From Bacteroidales bacterium (GTDB taxonomy: Bacteria > Bacteroidota > Bacteroidia > Bacteroidales > UBA932), in the NCBI GenBank assembly GCA_017471085.1, contig JAFUWW010000012.1:1-54494 (forward strand): DNA of 54,494 bases, written 5' to 3'. The notes below the pieces were generated by a model. It did not search any database and was not told the origin of the DNA. It saw only the letters and a list, made by a program, of their open reading frames with translations. A program made the position numbers and the translations under genes. This document shows, piece after piece, positions 23,935-33,353 of the stretch; the stretch's first letter is position 1; each line of letters begins with the position of its first letter.

Positions 23935-25728
23935 ATGAAACTTTCCAGAATAGCTTTTTGTGCCTTAGGCACCCTGCTGCTGGCCGTCGCCAGCTGCGAG
24001 AAACCGGATAATCCCGTCGGCATCCAGACCAAGCCCTCCGACAATACGGGAAACACCGACCCCGGAACGAATCCCGGGACAGGAACCAGCTCCACGCCCT
24101 ATTCTCCCATCACGCCGAAGGAGACCGGCAACTGGAGCGGAACCCTTCAGGAGCCCGCCCAGACCGATGGGACCACTATCCCCGACTTCAACGATGACTA
24201 TCGTTCCATCGCGGGATGGTCCCAGCACGACAAATGGAACCTGGCCAATGTGCACGACCCTTCCATCGCCTATTACAAGGGCTATTACTACATGTTCAAC
24301 ACGGACGCCTCCTATGGCAACGAGCATGCCAACGGACCGGACCATACCCATTTCCCGGGCAAGCGTTCCAAGGACCTGGTGAACTGGAGCTACGTCCCCG
24401 GTCCCTTCACGTCCGCACCGGACTGGGTGTATACCCGCCTCAATGAAATCCGCAAGAACATGGGCCTGGAAATCATTCCCCGGGCCGATATCTCCTATGG
24501 CTACTGGGCTCCGGTCATCCGCGAGGTGAACGGCAAGCTCCGGATGTACTACTGCATCGTCATCGACAACTATATCAAGACCGGGAAGAAGACCACCGAG
24601 GCTTTCGACGGCTCCTGGACGGAGCGGGCCTTTATCGGCATGTGCGAAACCACCGACCCGGCCAGCGGCAACTGGACGGACTACGGCTTCGTCACCTGCT
24701 CCTCTTCCGACCTGGGCAAGGACGGCTGGACCCGCTCCGGCGTCAGCAACTGGGACGGCTACTTCTACTACAACGCCATCGACCCTACCTATATCATCGA
24801 TCCCAAGACTTCCAAGCATTACCTCATCCACGGTTCCTGGCACAGCGGCTTCGCCCTGCTGGAGATCAATCCCGAGACGGGCATGCCGGTGAAGGACCTG
24901 GGCGATCCCTGGGCCGATTCCACAGCGGACCTCACTGCCCGCTACGGCCTCCGTATCGGCACCCGCAGCGCGAATTCCCGCTGGCAGGGGAGCGAGGCTC
25001 CGGAAATCGTGTACAAGGACGGCTACTACTACCTGTTCATGGCCTACGACGGCCTGGATGTGCCCTACAACACCCGTGTGGTGCGGGCCGAGAACATAGA
25101 AGGACCGTACCTGGACATCACCGGCCGCAACTTCACCAACGGCAGGGGAGACTGCTTCCCCATCGTCACCCATCCCTATAAATTCTCGAACAGCAACGGC
25201 TGGGTGGGCATTTCCCACTGCTGCATTTTCCAGCAGGACGGCACCGGCGACTGGTTCTACGCTTCGCAGGGCCGATTCCCGGAGAGCGCCGGCGGCAACG
25301 CCCCCAACGCCGTGATGATGGGCCACGTGCGCCGCATCGTGTGGTGCCCTTCATCGGCCGATGCGCTGGACGACCTCTGGCCCATCGCCCTTCCGGAACG
25401 TTTCGGCGGCCTTGCCAAGAAGACCGTAAAGGCCGATGAACTTGCCGGCAAATGGGAGCACATCAACCTGAAATACGACTATGGCAAGCAGGATGCCTCT
25501 TCCAGCCTTACCCTGGAGGCCGACGGCAAGCTCTCCGGCGCCCTCAGCGGCACCTGGAGCTTCGACGAGGCCAGGCAGTTCCTCACCCTGAACGCCGGCG
25601 GCAAGACCGTCGTGGTGGCTGTGGCCAAGGAAGTGGACTGGGAAGCCAGCCCGCGGGTGGAAACCATCGTCTATGCCGGTACGGAAAAGAGCCTGAACGC
25701 CACCTGGTGGGGCAAAAAAGTGAAATAG
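23935..25728 (+). CDS. GH43 endo-alpha-1,5-L-arabinanase, surface lipoprotein with C-terminal beta domain
   Basis: The 597-residue protein has lipobox Cys21 (AVASCEKP), a Pro/Thr/Gly-rich linker (about 25-60), a five-bladed propeller (about 95-470) and a C-terminal beta-barrel-like domain (about 495-597, starting DELAGKWEHINLKYDYG) as in large GH43 subfamily 4 endo-arabinanases. The triad is Asp108 (VHDPSI), Asp283 (AIDPTYI) and Glu354 (GSEAPEIV). It would cut arabinan at the cell surface to make oligosaccharides for SusCD. The lipoprotein anchor plus linker supports surface exposure. GH51 follows after three bases. Confidence 0.93.
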   Translation: MKLSRIAFCALGTLLLAVASCEKPDNPVGIQTKPSDNTGNTDPGTNPGTGTSSTPYSPITPKETGNWSGTLQEPAQTDGTTIPDFNDDYRSIAGWSQHDKWNLANVHDPSIAYYKGYYYMFNTDASYGNEHANGPDHTHFPGKRSKDLVNWSYVPGPFTSAPDWVYTRLNEIRKNMGLEIIPRADISYGYWAPVIREVNGKLRMYYCIVIDNYIKTGKKTTEAFDGSWTERAFIGMCETTDPASGNWTDYGFVTCSSSDLGKDGWTRSGVSNWDGYFYYNAIDPTYIIDPKTSKHYLIHGSWHSGFALLEINPETGMPVKDLGDPWADSTADLTARYGLRIGTRSANSRWQGSEAPEIVYKDGYYYLFMAYDGLDVPYNTRVVRAENIEGPYLDITGRNFTNGRGDCFPIVTHPYKFSNSNGWVGISHCCIFQQDGTGDWFYASQGRFPESAGGNAPNAVMMGHVRRIVWCPSSADALDDLWPIALPERFGGLAKKTVKADELAGKWEHINLKYDYGKQDASSSLTLEADGKLSGALSGTWSFDEARQFLTLNAGGKTVVVAVAKEVDWEASPRVETIVYAGTEKSLNATWWGKKVK

Positions 25729-25731
25729 CTT

Positions 25732-27267
25732 ATGAAAAAGACCATTGCGATTGTCGCGGCGCTTGCCGTGACGGCGGGCGCCTGGGCCCAGGTGAAAGTC
25801 TCCGTGCATGAGACCGCCAAGGACCAGCCTGTGATTCCGGCCGAGATCTACGGCCAGTTCTCCGAACATCTGGGACGATGCATCTACGAAGGTATCTGGG
25901 TGGGCCCCGGCTCCTCCATCCCCAATGTCGACGGCTACCGGACCGATGTGCTGGAAGCCCTCAAAGCCCTCAAGGTGCCCGTGCTCCGCTGGCCCGGCGG
26001 CTGCTTCGCCGACGAGTACCACTGGATGGACGGCATCGGCCCCAAGGAGAACCGCCCCAAGCTGGTGAACAACAACTGGGGCAGTACCATTGAGGACAAT
26101 TCCTTCGGCACGCATGAGTTCCTGAACCTGTGCGAGATGCTGGGTACCCAGCCGTACATCAGCGGCAACGTGGGCTCCGGCACCGTGGAGGAACTGGCCA
26201 AATGGGTGGAATACATGACCGCCGAGAACGGGTCGATGGCCGAGCTCCGCGCCAGGAACGGTCGCAAGGAGCCCTGGAAGGTGAAATATCTGGGCGTCGG
26301 CAATGAAAGCTGGGGCTGCGGCGGCGACATGACGGCCGATTATTATTCGGACGTTTACAAGCGCTATGCCCTCTACTCCCGCAACTACAGCGGCAATACG
26401 CTCTTCAAGGTGGCCTGCGGCGCCTCCGACTACGACTACAACTGGACCCGCACCATGATGAAGAACGCCGCCTCCAAGATGGACGGCCTGTCCCTGCACT
26501 ATTACACCTGCAAGGGCTGGACGGGCAGCAAAGGCTCCGCCACGGATTTCACGTCCGAAGAGTACTACAACACCCTGGCCAAGTCCGTGGAGATTGACGA
26601 GGTCCTCCGCAACCACGAGGCCATCATGGACGCCTTCGACCCGGAGCGGCGCGTAGCCCTGCTGCTGGACGAATGGGGAACCTGGTTCGATTCGGAGCCC
26701 GGCTTCAATCCCGGCCATCTGTATCAGCAGAACACCATGCGCGACGCCATGGTGGCCGCCCTGTCGCTGAACATCTTCAACAAGCACACCGCCCGCCTTC
26801 GGATGGCCAACATCGCCCAGGTGGTGAACGTGCTGCAGGCCATGATCCTCACCGACGGTCCCCGGATGCTCCTTACGCCCACCTACCACGTGTTCCGCAT
26901 GTACAATGTGCATCAGAACGCCACGGCGGTACCGGTCGATTACAGCTGCGGTACCCTGGTCAGCGCCGAAGGCCGTGTGATGGAGAATTTCAGCGTATCG
27001 GCCTCCCGCGATGCCGCCGGCGTGCTCCATGTGTCCCTTGCCAACCCCCAGCTGGAAAAGCCTGTGGCCGTGGAACTGGCCCTCGACGAGCTCAAGCCCG
27101 GGAGCGTGACCGGTGAAATCCTCCAGGCCGCCAGGATCAACGCCTACAACGACTTTGGCAAAGCCCCCGAGGTGGCTCCCGCCGCCTTCACGGGCGCCAG
27201 GCTCTCCGGAAAAACCGTCAAACTGACCCTCCCCGCCGCCTCCGTAGTGGTCCTGGAGGTCCGTTAG
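25732..27267 (+). CDS. GH51 alpha-L-arabinofuranosidase (short form)
   Basis: The 511-residue product has a signal peptide (to AWAQ), a TIM barrel and a C-terminal beta-sandwich without an inserted binding domain. The acid/base is Glu192 in [11 protein letters not shown], the nucleophile is Glu314 in LLLDEWGTW, and [13 protein letters not shown] (86-98) is the conserved substrate-binding stretch. This is the classical intracellular-type GH51 sequence with a signal peptide, so it acts in the periplasm on arabino-oligosaccharides. It is the last gene of the PUL 1 operon, three bases after GH43 and followed by a palindromic terminator-like element. Confidence 0.94.
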   Translation: MKKTIAIVAALAVTAGAWAQVKVSVHETAKDQPVIPAEIYGQFSEHLGRCIYEGIWVGPGSSIPNVDGYRTDVLEALKALKVPVLRWPGGCFADEYHWMDGIGPKENRPKLVNNNWGSTIEDNSFGTHEFLNLCEMLGTQPYISGNVGSGTVEELAKWVEYMTAENGSMAELRARNGRKEPWKVKYLGVGNESWGCGGDMTADYYSDVYKRYALYSRNYSGNTLFKVACGASDYDYNWTRTMMKNAASKMDGLSLHYYTCKGWTGSKGSATDFTSEEYYNTLAKSVEIDEVLRNHEAIMDAFDPERRVALLLDEWGTWFDSEPGFNPGHLYQQNTMRDAMVAALSLNIFNKHTARLRMANIAQVVNVLQAMILTDGPRMLLTPTYHVFRMYNVHQNATAVPVDYSCGTLVSAEGRVMENFSVSASRDAAGVLHVSLANPQLEKPVAVELALDELKPGSVTGEILQAARINAYNDFGKAPEVAPAAFTGARLSGKTVKLTLPAASVVVLEVR

Positions 27268-27312
27268 TGTCTTTTGCGTGTTTTGTAGCCACTCGTTTTA
27301 CAATAGTTTATT

Positions 27313-27348
27313 CAAATCGACCGGCAGTAGAATACGCCGGTCGATTTG
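27313..27348 (+). terminator. 13-bp-stem palindrome at the end of PUL 1
   Basis: CAAATCGACCGGC (27313-27325) pairs perfectly with GCCGGTCGATTTG (27336-27348) around a 10-base loop, 46 bases past the GH51 stop. The T-rich part is inside the 3' arm (ATTTG) and then TGTG follows, so it is a probable transcription end or RNA-stabilising stem rather than a textbook terminator. Confidence 0.6.
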
Positions 27349-27379
27349 TGTAATCATCAAACAGTCAGCTCCAGTTTTT

Positions 27380-27646
27380 ACGCTAAAAAGAGACTACATA
27401 ACTGAAATTAGGCAGGATGGGCAGCAGCGCCAGTTCCTTCCATTTCCCGTCATTTGTATCGTAGTATACGGTAAAAGGGTTAAAGTGATTCAGCAGGTTG
27501 CATACACCTATGCGTAAGGTATGCTTGAGTTTCTTTCCTTGCCAGACGTGCTGATAACCGGCATCAACCCTGATGACAGCGGGCATTTGATGGTTGTTTA
27601 CTGAAGCATAATAATCCAGCACGGGGGCATAGCCGTGGAAAAATGC
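27380..27646 (-). pseudogene. C-terminal fragment of a TonB-dependent receptor
   Basis: About 85 codons of the last strands of an outer-membrane receptor remain. The frame reads from near FFHGYAPVLDYYASVNN through HTLRIGVCNLLNHFNPF to the terminal strand ILPNFSYVVSF, which is a normal barrel C-terminus. The frame is closed by a stop (TGA) just upstream of this segment, so the plug and most of the barrel are missing. It is a deletion remnant lying tail-first against PUL 1. Confidence 0.65.
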
Positions 27647-27862
27647 ATCTCAGCCACTTTCGGCGGCATCAGCTGCGAGGAACCCCTGTGGCAGTGGTCA
27701 GCGAGTGTGAACCTGGATGCCCAGGTGCACCTTTCTCCCCACATTGCCCTATACCTTCAGCCAGCTTATAACTGGTATTTCACCCAGACCGCCCTTATCA
27801 CCTACCGCACCGAAAATCCTCGGAGCTTTTCCCTTCAGGCCGGCCTGCGGTTTGGCTTATGA
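27605..27862 (+). pseudogene. C-terminal fragment of an outer-membrane beta-barrel protein
   Basis: About 80 codons end in the strand SFSLQAGLRFGL and include SPHIALYLQPAYNWYF, a pattern like the C-terminus of OmpA-like or PorT-like barrel proteins of Bacteroidota. Nothing upstream provides a start with signal peptide; the first codon with a usable start is GTG at 27635. Its 5' end overlaps the broken 5' end of the minus-strand receptor fragment, so the two fragments meet at one rearrangement junction. A weak AACGG/CCGTT hairpin with a T-run follows (27862-27877). Confidence 0.6.
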
Positions 27863-27899
27863 ACGGGAGCCGTTTTTCCATCATGTTTTTCCATGTTAC

Positions 27900-29465
27900 C
27901 TAATATACCCGCTGGCGGAACCAGTCAAACCAGGCGGAGCCGCCCTTGCCGGAACGGTTGAAGCAGTAGAGTCCGGTACGGTAACCGGTAAAGTAGTCCA
28001 GGGTGAAGCGCATTTCCAGGGCATAGTTGATGTCGGTCCAGTTCTCTCCGTCCGTCGACCAGCTGAAGAATGCCGTGTCCGGCACGTCTCCCTCTTCCAC
28101 CGGCGTAAAGACATAGCGGATGCGGAGCCAGAGAAGGTCCTGGTCGATGGCGACGCGTGAGAGGATGTCTTCCTTCTCCCGCAGGGTGAGCATCCTGCCG
28201 CCGCTCTGGCTGATTTCCACGCCCAGGCGGGCGCTGCGGCTCTGGAAAGCGCAGATGCCGGCCTCGTCGCCTGGCTGCAAGTCCTTGAGATCCAGCAGCA
28301 CTTCGCTGATGCAGCGCGGGCCCACGGTCCGCTGGGTAAGCGTTCCCAGCGCGTCCGGCAGGCCGTAGCAGGTGCCGTCCGGCGTGAGTTTGAGCCAGCC
28401 TTTCCGCTCGGTGAGCGACCAGCCGGCCGGTTCCTTGTGGTTCCACTGCCATACCAGCGCCAGCGAAGAGGCGTTGAACTCGTCGGAGTCCCAGACGTAG
28501 TCTTCCCCGTCGGCCTTGAGGTTCACGGTGACCTGCTCTTCGGGGACACCGTTGTCACCCATGATCGGCCAGCCGTCCATCCAGGTTACGCGCTGGATGG
28601 TGGGGATACGGCCGATGGCGCCGTGGTCCTGGAACTGGATGGCGTACCAGTCGCCGAACTGCGTGTCGATGATGGGGCCCTGCGCAATGCCGTCCTGGCG
28701 GCCGCCCAGCGTGCCCTGCAGCACCACCTTGCTCTCGTACGGGCCTTCGATACGCTTGCTCCTCCAGCAGGTGGCCGTGCGTACCTGCCCGGCGGGCCAG
28801 TCAATCTCCAGCACATAGTAATAATCGCCGATGTGGTAGAAATGGGCCCCTTCGGCCCGGAGTCCCCATCCTTCGCGCGGCGAGCTGATGACGATCTTTT
28901 CCCCGGCCCCGGCCTTCACCCCGGAACCGTCCGGCTCCAGTTCGGCCAGATGGAGGTCGCCGTTGCCCCAGATCACCCAGAGGCGGTCGTCATCGTCAAA
29001 GAGCAGGGAGGCGTCGTGCATGAAGAAACCCTCTATCTCGTTGCGTTTCCACGGCCCTTTTTCAATGTCCCGGGTTTTGTACAGGTAGGTCTTGTGCTGG
29101 TCATTGGCCACGAAAAGGGCGTAATAGGTGCCCTTGTGGTAACGTAAGGAGGTGGCCCACTGGCCCTTCCCGTAGGCCGCCATTTCGTTCCGGAGGTTGT
29201 AGATGTCATCGTCCTCCAGCACGTCGTAAATGTAATTGACGATGCGCCAGTGCACCAGGTCCCGGGAGTGCATGATGGGCGCGCCGGGGCAGTAGAACAT
29301 GGTGGTGGACACCATGTAGTAGTCGTCGCCGACCCGGATGATGTCGTTGTCCGGGATGTCCGTGTAGGTGAGGGGATTGACGGCCACTTGGGTGCCAGGT
29401 TCCACGGAAGCGGTGCAGCCGGCCAGCAGGGCCAGGGCGCAAAACAGGAGCATTCTCTTGATCAT
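27900..29465 (-). CDS. GH43 (subfamily 12-like) lipoprotein with C-terminal beta-sandwich
   Basis: The 521-residue protein has lipobox Cys17 (ALALLAGC). The propeller carries Asp39 (DIPDNDIIRV), Asp151 (FMHDASLLFDD) and Glu205 (RAEGAHFY) as the GH43 triad. The C-terminal half (about 330-521) is the beta-sandwich typical of beta-xylosidase/alpha-arabinofuranosidase members. The start at MIKRMLLFC (29465) was chosen because it gives a clean lipoprotein signal; an earlier ATG at 29480 lies in the promoter. It probably removes arabinose or xylose from arabinoxylan. It is divergent from GH95 over a shared 74-base control region. Confidence 0.9.
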   Translation of the reverse strand: MIKRMLLFCALALLAGCTASVEPGTQVAVNPLTYTDIPDNDIIRVGDDYYMVSTTMFYCPGAPIMHSRDLVHWRIVNYIYDVLEDDDIYNLRNEMAAYGKGQWATSLRYHKGTYYALFVANDQHKTYLYKTRDIEKGPWKRNEIEGFFMHDASLLFDDDDRLWVIWGNGDLHLAELEPDGSGVKAGAGEKIVISSPREGWGLRAEGAHFYHIGDYYYVLEIDWPAGQVRTATCWRSKRIEGPYESKVVLQGTLGGRQDGIAQGPIIDTQFGDWYAIQFQDHGAIGRIPTIQRVTWMDGWPIMGDNGVPEEQVTVNLKADGEDYVWDSDEFNASSLALVWQWNHKEPAGWSLTERKGWLKLTPDGTCYGLPDALGTLTQRTVGPRCISEVLLDLKDLQPGDEAGICAFQSRSARLGVEISQSGGRMLTLREKEDILSRVAIDQDLLWLRIRYVFTPVEEGDVPDTAFFSWSTDGENWTDINYALEMRFTLDYFTGYRTGLYCFNRSGKGGSAWFDWFRQRVY

Positions 29466-29474
29466 GCTCAAAGT

Positions 29475-29499
29475 TAACAAAAATAATTGACTTTTGTTA
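29475..29499. promoter_or_regulatory. 25-bp palindrome, candidate shared operator
   Basis: TAACAAAA (29475-29482), 9 bases, TTTTGTTA (29492-29499) is a perfect dyad in the middle of the divergent GH43/GH95 intergenic region. It overlaps the minus-strand -7 element and the plus-strand -33 box, so a bound regulator would affect both genes. Confidence 0.5.
29478..29485 (-). promoter_or_regulatory. -7 element for the minus-strand GH43
   Basis: CAAAAATA reads TATTTTTG on the minus strand and lies 13-20 bases upstream of the ATG (29465). A second match, TAACTTTG (29469-29476), lies so close that it would give a leaderless message. Confidence 0.5.
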
Positions 29500-29524
29500 T
29501 TTAGTCCGATTATGGTTAAATTTG
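29493..29524 (+). promoter_or_regulatory. Bacteroidota promoter of the GH95 gene
   Basis: TTTG (29493-29496), 20 bases, TAAATTTG (29517-29524) matches the consensus. The ATG at 29540 follows with a leader of about 11 bases. Confidence 0.75.
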
Positions 29525-29539
29525 TAAAAACCTGTTGCT

Positions 29540-31882
29540 ATGGACTTGAAACATTGGGCGGAAGTTCTTGCCGCCGCGCTGCTGCTTGCCGGATGCACTA
29601 CCGGAGAACCGGAGAAATTGCTGCTGCATTACGACCGTCCCGCCGAATTCTTCGAAGAAGCCCTTCCGCTGGGGAACGGCCGGCTGGGGGCGATGGTGTA
29701 CGGCGACGTACGGCATGAGCGCATTTCCCTGAACGACATCACCCTCTGGACCGGAGAGCCGGACAAGGGAACGGAGCATCCGGACCTGGTGCTGAACGGG
29801 CTCACGGGAGACGGCTCCGAGGCCTTGAAGGCTGTCCGGGAAGCGCTGGAAAGGGAAGACTATCGCGCCGCGGAAGAGCTGCAGAAGCGCGTCCAGGGTC
29901 ATTTCACGGAAAGCTACCAGCCGCTGGGAACCCTTTATATAGACTATCTGGACGATGCCACCGTCACGGATTACCGCCGGGAGCTGGACCTGGCCAGGGC
30001 TGTCGCCACCGTCACCTGCAAGAAGGACGGGCAGCCGTTCCAGGCCACCTGCTTTGTATCGGCCCCGGATTCGGCCATCGTCATCAGACTCTCTTCCCAG
30101 GCCCCGATCAATGCCGATGTGCGCCTGGACACCCAGATGCCCCACGAGGGAACCGCCTCGGACAAATGGCTGGAAACGGACGGATACGCCGCCTGGCATG
30201 CTTACCCCGGCTATTACGGCGGACAACGCCTGGAGGGGCCGTTCGAAGACCCCGGACGGGGCATCCACTTCCGTACGCTCGCGGGCTGCACCCCCAGGGA
30301 CGGCAGCGCCGCGGTGGAAGACGGCATCCTGAAACTGAGGGGCTGCAGGGAAGTCCTCCTGTATGTCGTGAACAGCACTTCCTTCAACGGATTCGACAAA
30401 GACCCGGTGCGCGAAGGAAAGCCTTACAGGGAGCTGGCCGAGGCCAACTTCGACCGGGTGTCGGGGAAAACCTATACCACACTGCTGAATGCCCACAAGG
30501 CCGATTTCAGCCGCTTTTTCGACCGGGTGAGCATCGACCTGGGCGCGACGCCGGATTCGGTGAAGGCCCTCCCCGTCGACGTCCAGCTCAAGCGTTACAC
30601 AGACCTCCAGGAGGCCAACCCGGAACTGGAGGCGCTGTATTTCCAGTATGGCAGGTACCTTCTTATCTCCAGTTCCCGCACGGAAGGGGTTCCCGCTAAC
30701 CTGCAGGGCCTCTGGAACGAGAGCATGGACCCGCCGTGGAGTTCCAACTACACCATCAACATCAACCTGGAAGAGAATTACTGGATGGCCGAAAGCGCCG
30801 CTCTGCCGGAAATGCATGAGAACATGCTCGCTTTCGTGCGGAACCTGAGCGCCAACGGTGCACCTGTGGCCAGACGGCTGTACGGTGCCACCCGCGGCTG
30901 GAATGCGGGCCACAACTCCGATATCTGGGCGATGGCGACGCCCGTCGGCCTGGGGACGGGGACGCCCGAATGGGCCAACTGGACCATGGGCGGCGCATGG
31001 GTATCGACCCATATCTGGGAGCATTACCTGTTCACCCGGGACCTGGCCACCCTGGAGAAGGACTATCCCGTGCTCAAGGGCGCTGCCGAATTCTGCCTGG
31101 ATTTCCTGGTGGAGAAGAACGGGGAACTTATTACCTCGCCCTGCACTTCGCCGGAGAACAACTATGTGACGCCGGACGGCTTCTCAGGAGCCACGCTCTA
31201 TGGAGGTACGGCCGATCTCGCCCTGGTCCGCGAATGCCTCACCGACGCCGCCAAGGCCGCCCGCGAACTGGGCCGGGACGATGACTTCGTGCAGGAGGCC
31301 GAGACCGCCCTGTCCCGCCTGCACCCCTATCAGGTCGGCTCCCAGGGCCAGCTTCAGGAATGGTTCTATGACTGGGCCGACCGTGACCCCCGCCACCGCC
31401 ACCAGTCCCACCTCATCGGCGTCTATCCCGGCCATCAGATAAAAGCCGGCACGCCATTGGCCGATGCAGCCCTGAAGACCCTGGAAATCAAGGGATTTGA
31501 AACCACCGGCTGGAGCTGCGGCTGGCGCATCAACCTGTACGCCCGCCTCCATGACGGGGAGAATGCCTACCGGATGTACCGCAGGCTGCTCCGTTACGTG
31601 AGCCCGGACCGTTACAGCGGCGCGGATGCCCGCCGGGGCGGCGGCACCTATCCCAACCTGTTCGACGCCCATGCTCCGTTCCAGATCGACGGCAACTTCG
31701 GCGGCGCGGCCGGTGTGATTGAAATGCTGCTCCAGAGCAGCGAAGACGGGAATATCGAAGCCCTCCCGGCCCTCCCTGCCGCGTGGCCGGAAGGTTCCGT
31801 AATGGGCCTCCGCACCCGTGGCGGCAAGGTGGTGGACCTCGTCTGGAAAAACGGCAAGGTGACCCGGATGACCGTCCGCTGA
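29540..31882 (+). CDS. GH95 alpha-L-fucosidase/alpha-L-galactosidase, lipoprotein
   Basis: The 780-residue protein has lipobox Cys19 (AALLLAGC), an N-terminal beta-domain with [16 protein letters not shown], an (alpha/alpha)6 barrel and a C-terminal beta domain. Counterparts of the Bifidobacterium AfcA catalytic residues are visible: Asn407 and Asn409 in [13 protein letters not shown], Glu539 in TSPENNY and Asp717 in [11 protein letters not shown]95 enzymes remove terminal alpha-1,2-fucose or, in complex arabinoxylan loci, alpha-L-galactose. Next to GH43, CE6-CE1 and SusCD, a role on L-galactose-bearing side chains is plausible. It converges on the propeller lipoprotein gene, with one base between the stops. 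Confidence 0.93.
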   Translation: MDLKHWAEVLAAALLLAGCTTGEPEKLLLHYDRPAEFFEEALPLGNGRLGAMVYGDVRHERISLNDITLWTGEPDKGTEHPDLVLNGLTGDGSEALKAVREALEREDYRAAEELQKRVQGHFTESYQPLGTLYIDYLDDATVTDYRRELDLARAVATVTCKKDGQPFQATCFVSAPDSAIVIRLSSQAPINADVRLDTQMPHEGTASDKWLETDGYAAWHAYPGYYGGQRLEGPFEDPGRGIHFRTLAGCTPRDGSAAVEDGILKLRGCREVLLYVVNSTSFNGFDKDPVREGKPYRELAEANFDRVSGKTYTTLLNAHKADFSRFFDRVSIDLGATPDSVKALPVDVQLKRYTDLQEANPELEALYFQYGRYLLISSSRTEGVPANLQGLWNESMDPPWSSNYTININLEENYWMAESAALPEMHENMLAFVRNLSANGAPVARRLYGATRGWNAGHNSDIWAMATPVGLGTGTPEWANWTMGGAWVSTHIWEHYLFTRDLATLEKDYPVLKGAAEFCLDFLVEKNGELITSPCTSPENNYVTPDGFSGATLYGGTADLALVRECLTDAAKAARELGRDDDFVQEAETALSRLHPYQVGSQGQLQEWFYDWADRDPRHRHQSHLIGVYPGHQIKAGTPLADAALKTLEIKGFETTGWSCGWRINLYARLHDGENAYRMYRRLLRYVSPDRYSGADARRGGGTYPNLFDAHAPFQIDGNFGGAAGVIEMLLQSSEDGNIEALPALPAAWPEGSVMGLRTRGGKVVDLVWKNGKVTRMTVR

Positions 31883-31883
31883 T

Positions 31884-33350
31884 TTATTCTGCGAAGGCTT
31901 CGCTGGGGGAATGGAACATCCTGGTGGCCTCCTTCACGGTCATGCCCGTGGAGGTGCGCCCAAGGTCCGGAATGTTGAAGGACTTGAAATTGTAATCGTA
32001 GAACCGGGCCGATTTCTGCGGCAGCACAAAAGGCTTGGTGGGCTTCCCGTCCTTGTCCAGGTGGCAGAAGTAGGGTTTCCCGTACATGCCGTCGCCCCTT
32101 TTGCTGGCGAAGACGAACCACCGGCTGTCGGACGACCAGCTGTGGTAAGTGTCTGATTTGTCGCCTTTGACGGTCTCCAGTGCCTGCACTTCCCCGGTTT
32201 CCAGGTTCATCAGGTGGAGGGTGCACTCCGTGTGGAACAGCGGGAAAGTGCCGTAGCGGGAAACCGTGAACATGAGCCATTTTCCGTCGGGGGAAGCCTT
32301 GGGATGGCAGACGGAGCCGCCATGGGCGGGGCCGCTCCAGAGCGTATCCGCCTTTTCGCTGATATGGCCGTTGGAACTGTCGAATCCGGCCTTAACAAGG
32401 GAATATCTCAGCGCCGTGATGTCCCGCGGCAGGGCCACCGTATCGGCCGCGCAGTAGAAAACGGCGTTCCCGTCGGCCGAGAAGCAGGGGAAGGTCTCGT
32501 AGACATCGGCCCTGGCCACCTGCGGCAGGTTGATCATTTTATTGTTGTCGAAATCCGCCACGGTGAGGTCGGAGGCCGAGTCGAACACCTCCATCCGGTT
32601 GCCGGCCTGGGTGTGGAACCCCGGAAGGATGATGTTGGTGGAGAAGACACCGAACCTTCCGGAAGGGTGCAGGTCGCCATAAACCGTTCCCGAAAGCATG
32701 CCGTCGGCATTGAGGGTGAGTTTCCGGAGCGTCCCTTCCTTGTTCAGGATGGCGCCGCCTTTCGGGCCCCGGATGTAGTAAAGGGAGTAGTCGCCGCGCT
32801 GCTGCCCGTGAATATGGCAGTTCATGCAGGCGTTGTCCGTATGCTTGTAGTCGCAGATGGCGGTTTCCTTGAAATCCTCTACGCAGCGCTCCATGATGGA
32901 TACTTCGTTCCACATCTGGTAGGCCGGCTCGATGAGGCGGTAGGTCAGGTAGGCGTCCACCGGGTCTTCATCGACATGGATGCTCCACGAATCGGTCACC
33001 TTCCGGCCGTCCACCTCCGCTTCGGCCTGGACCCGGATGGTTTTTCCGGCGGCTCCTTCCAGGAAGGCTTTCCATTTGCCCAGGCGCCATTCCACTTCCG
33101 TCCCTCTGACCGTGACGGAACGGTCGTCCAGGGAGAAGGTGGTCCGGGCTTTCCGGACGCCTTTCATGGCATAGCGGTAATTGAGCGGGGCGATGTTCGG
33201 GGGGATGGTCACCTCTTTGTAATCCGGATAGATGATCAGCGGCCCTTCACTGCCGTCGGGGGCGTCCATATAATCGCTTTCGCCGCAGCCCGGCAGCGCC
33301 AATACTGTGGCGACGGCCAGGAAAAGGCTGTATAAATGCTTGTAAATCAT
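31884..33350 (-). CDS. TolB/PD40-type propeller lipoprotein with a single heme-type CXXCH motif
   Basis: The 488-residue protein has lipobox Cys22 (LALPGC), an N-terminal Ig-like part (about 35-128) and a beta-propeller with PD40-like blades (e.g. CFSADGNAVFYCAADT, KASPDGKWLMFTVSRYG, SWSSDSRWFVFASKR). Between them CMNCHIHG (Cys175-Cys178-His179) is a c-type heme attachment motif. One such motif suggests a covalently bound heme or another redox or metal role outside the inner membrane. I cannot name a function. It is last in the SusC2 operon, three bases after the DUF6057-like gene, and the two appear to be a functional pair. Confidence 0.8.
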   Translation of the reverse strand: MIYKHLYSLFLAVATVLALPGCGESDYMDAPDGSEGPLIIYPDYKEVTIPPNIAPLNYRYAMKGVRKARTTFSLDDRSVTVRGTEVEWRLGKWKAFLEGAAGKTIRVQAEAEVDGRKVTDSWSIHVDEDPVDAYLTYRLIEPAYQMWNEVSIMERCVEDFKETAICDYKHTDNACMNCHIHGQQRGDYSLYYIRGPKGGAILNKEGTLRKLTLNADGMLSGTVYGDLHPSGRFGVFSTNIILPGFHTQAGNRMEVFDSASDLTVADFDNNKMINLPQVARADVYETFPCFSADGNAVFYCAADTVALPRDITALRYSLVKAGFDSSNGHISEKADTLWSGPAHGGSVCHPKASPDGKWLMFTVSRYGTFPLFHTECTLHLMNLETGEVQALETVKGDKSDTYHSWSSDSRWFVFASKRGDGMYGKPYFCHLDKDGKPTKPFVLPQKSARFYDYNFKSFNIPDLGRTSTGMTVKEATRMFHSPSEAFAE

Positions 33351-33353
33351 GGC

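Noticed and set aside
27268..27900. Intact genes in the gap between PUL 1 and PUL 2
   Set aside because: Both visible frames have only C-terminal barrel strands and no start or signal peptide, so they are listed as fragments.
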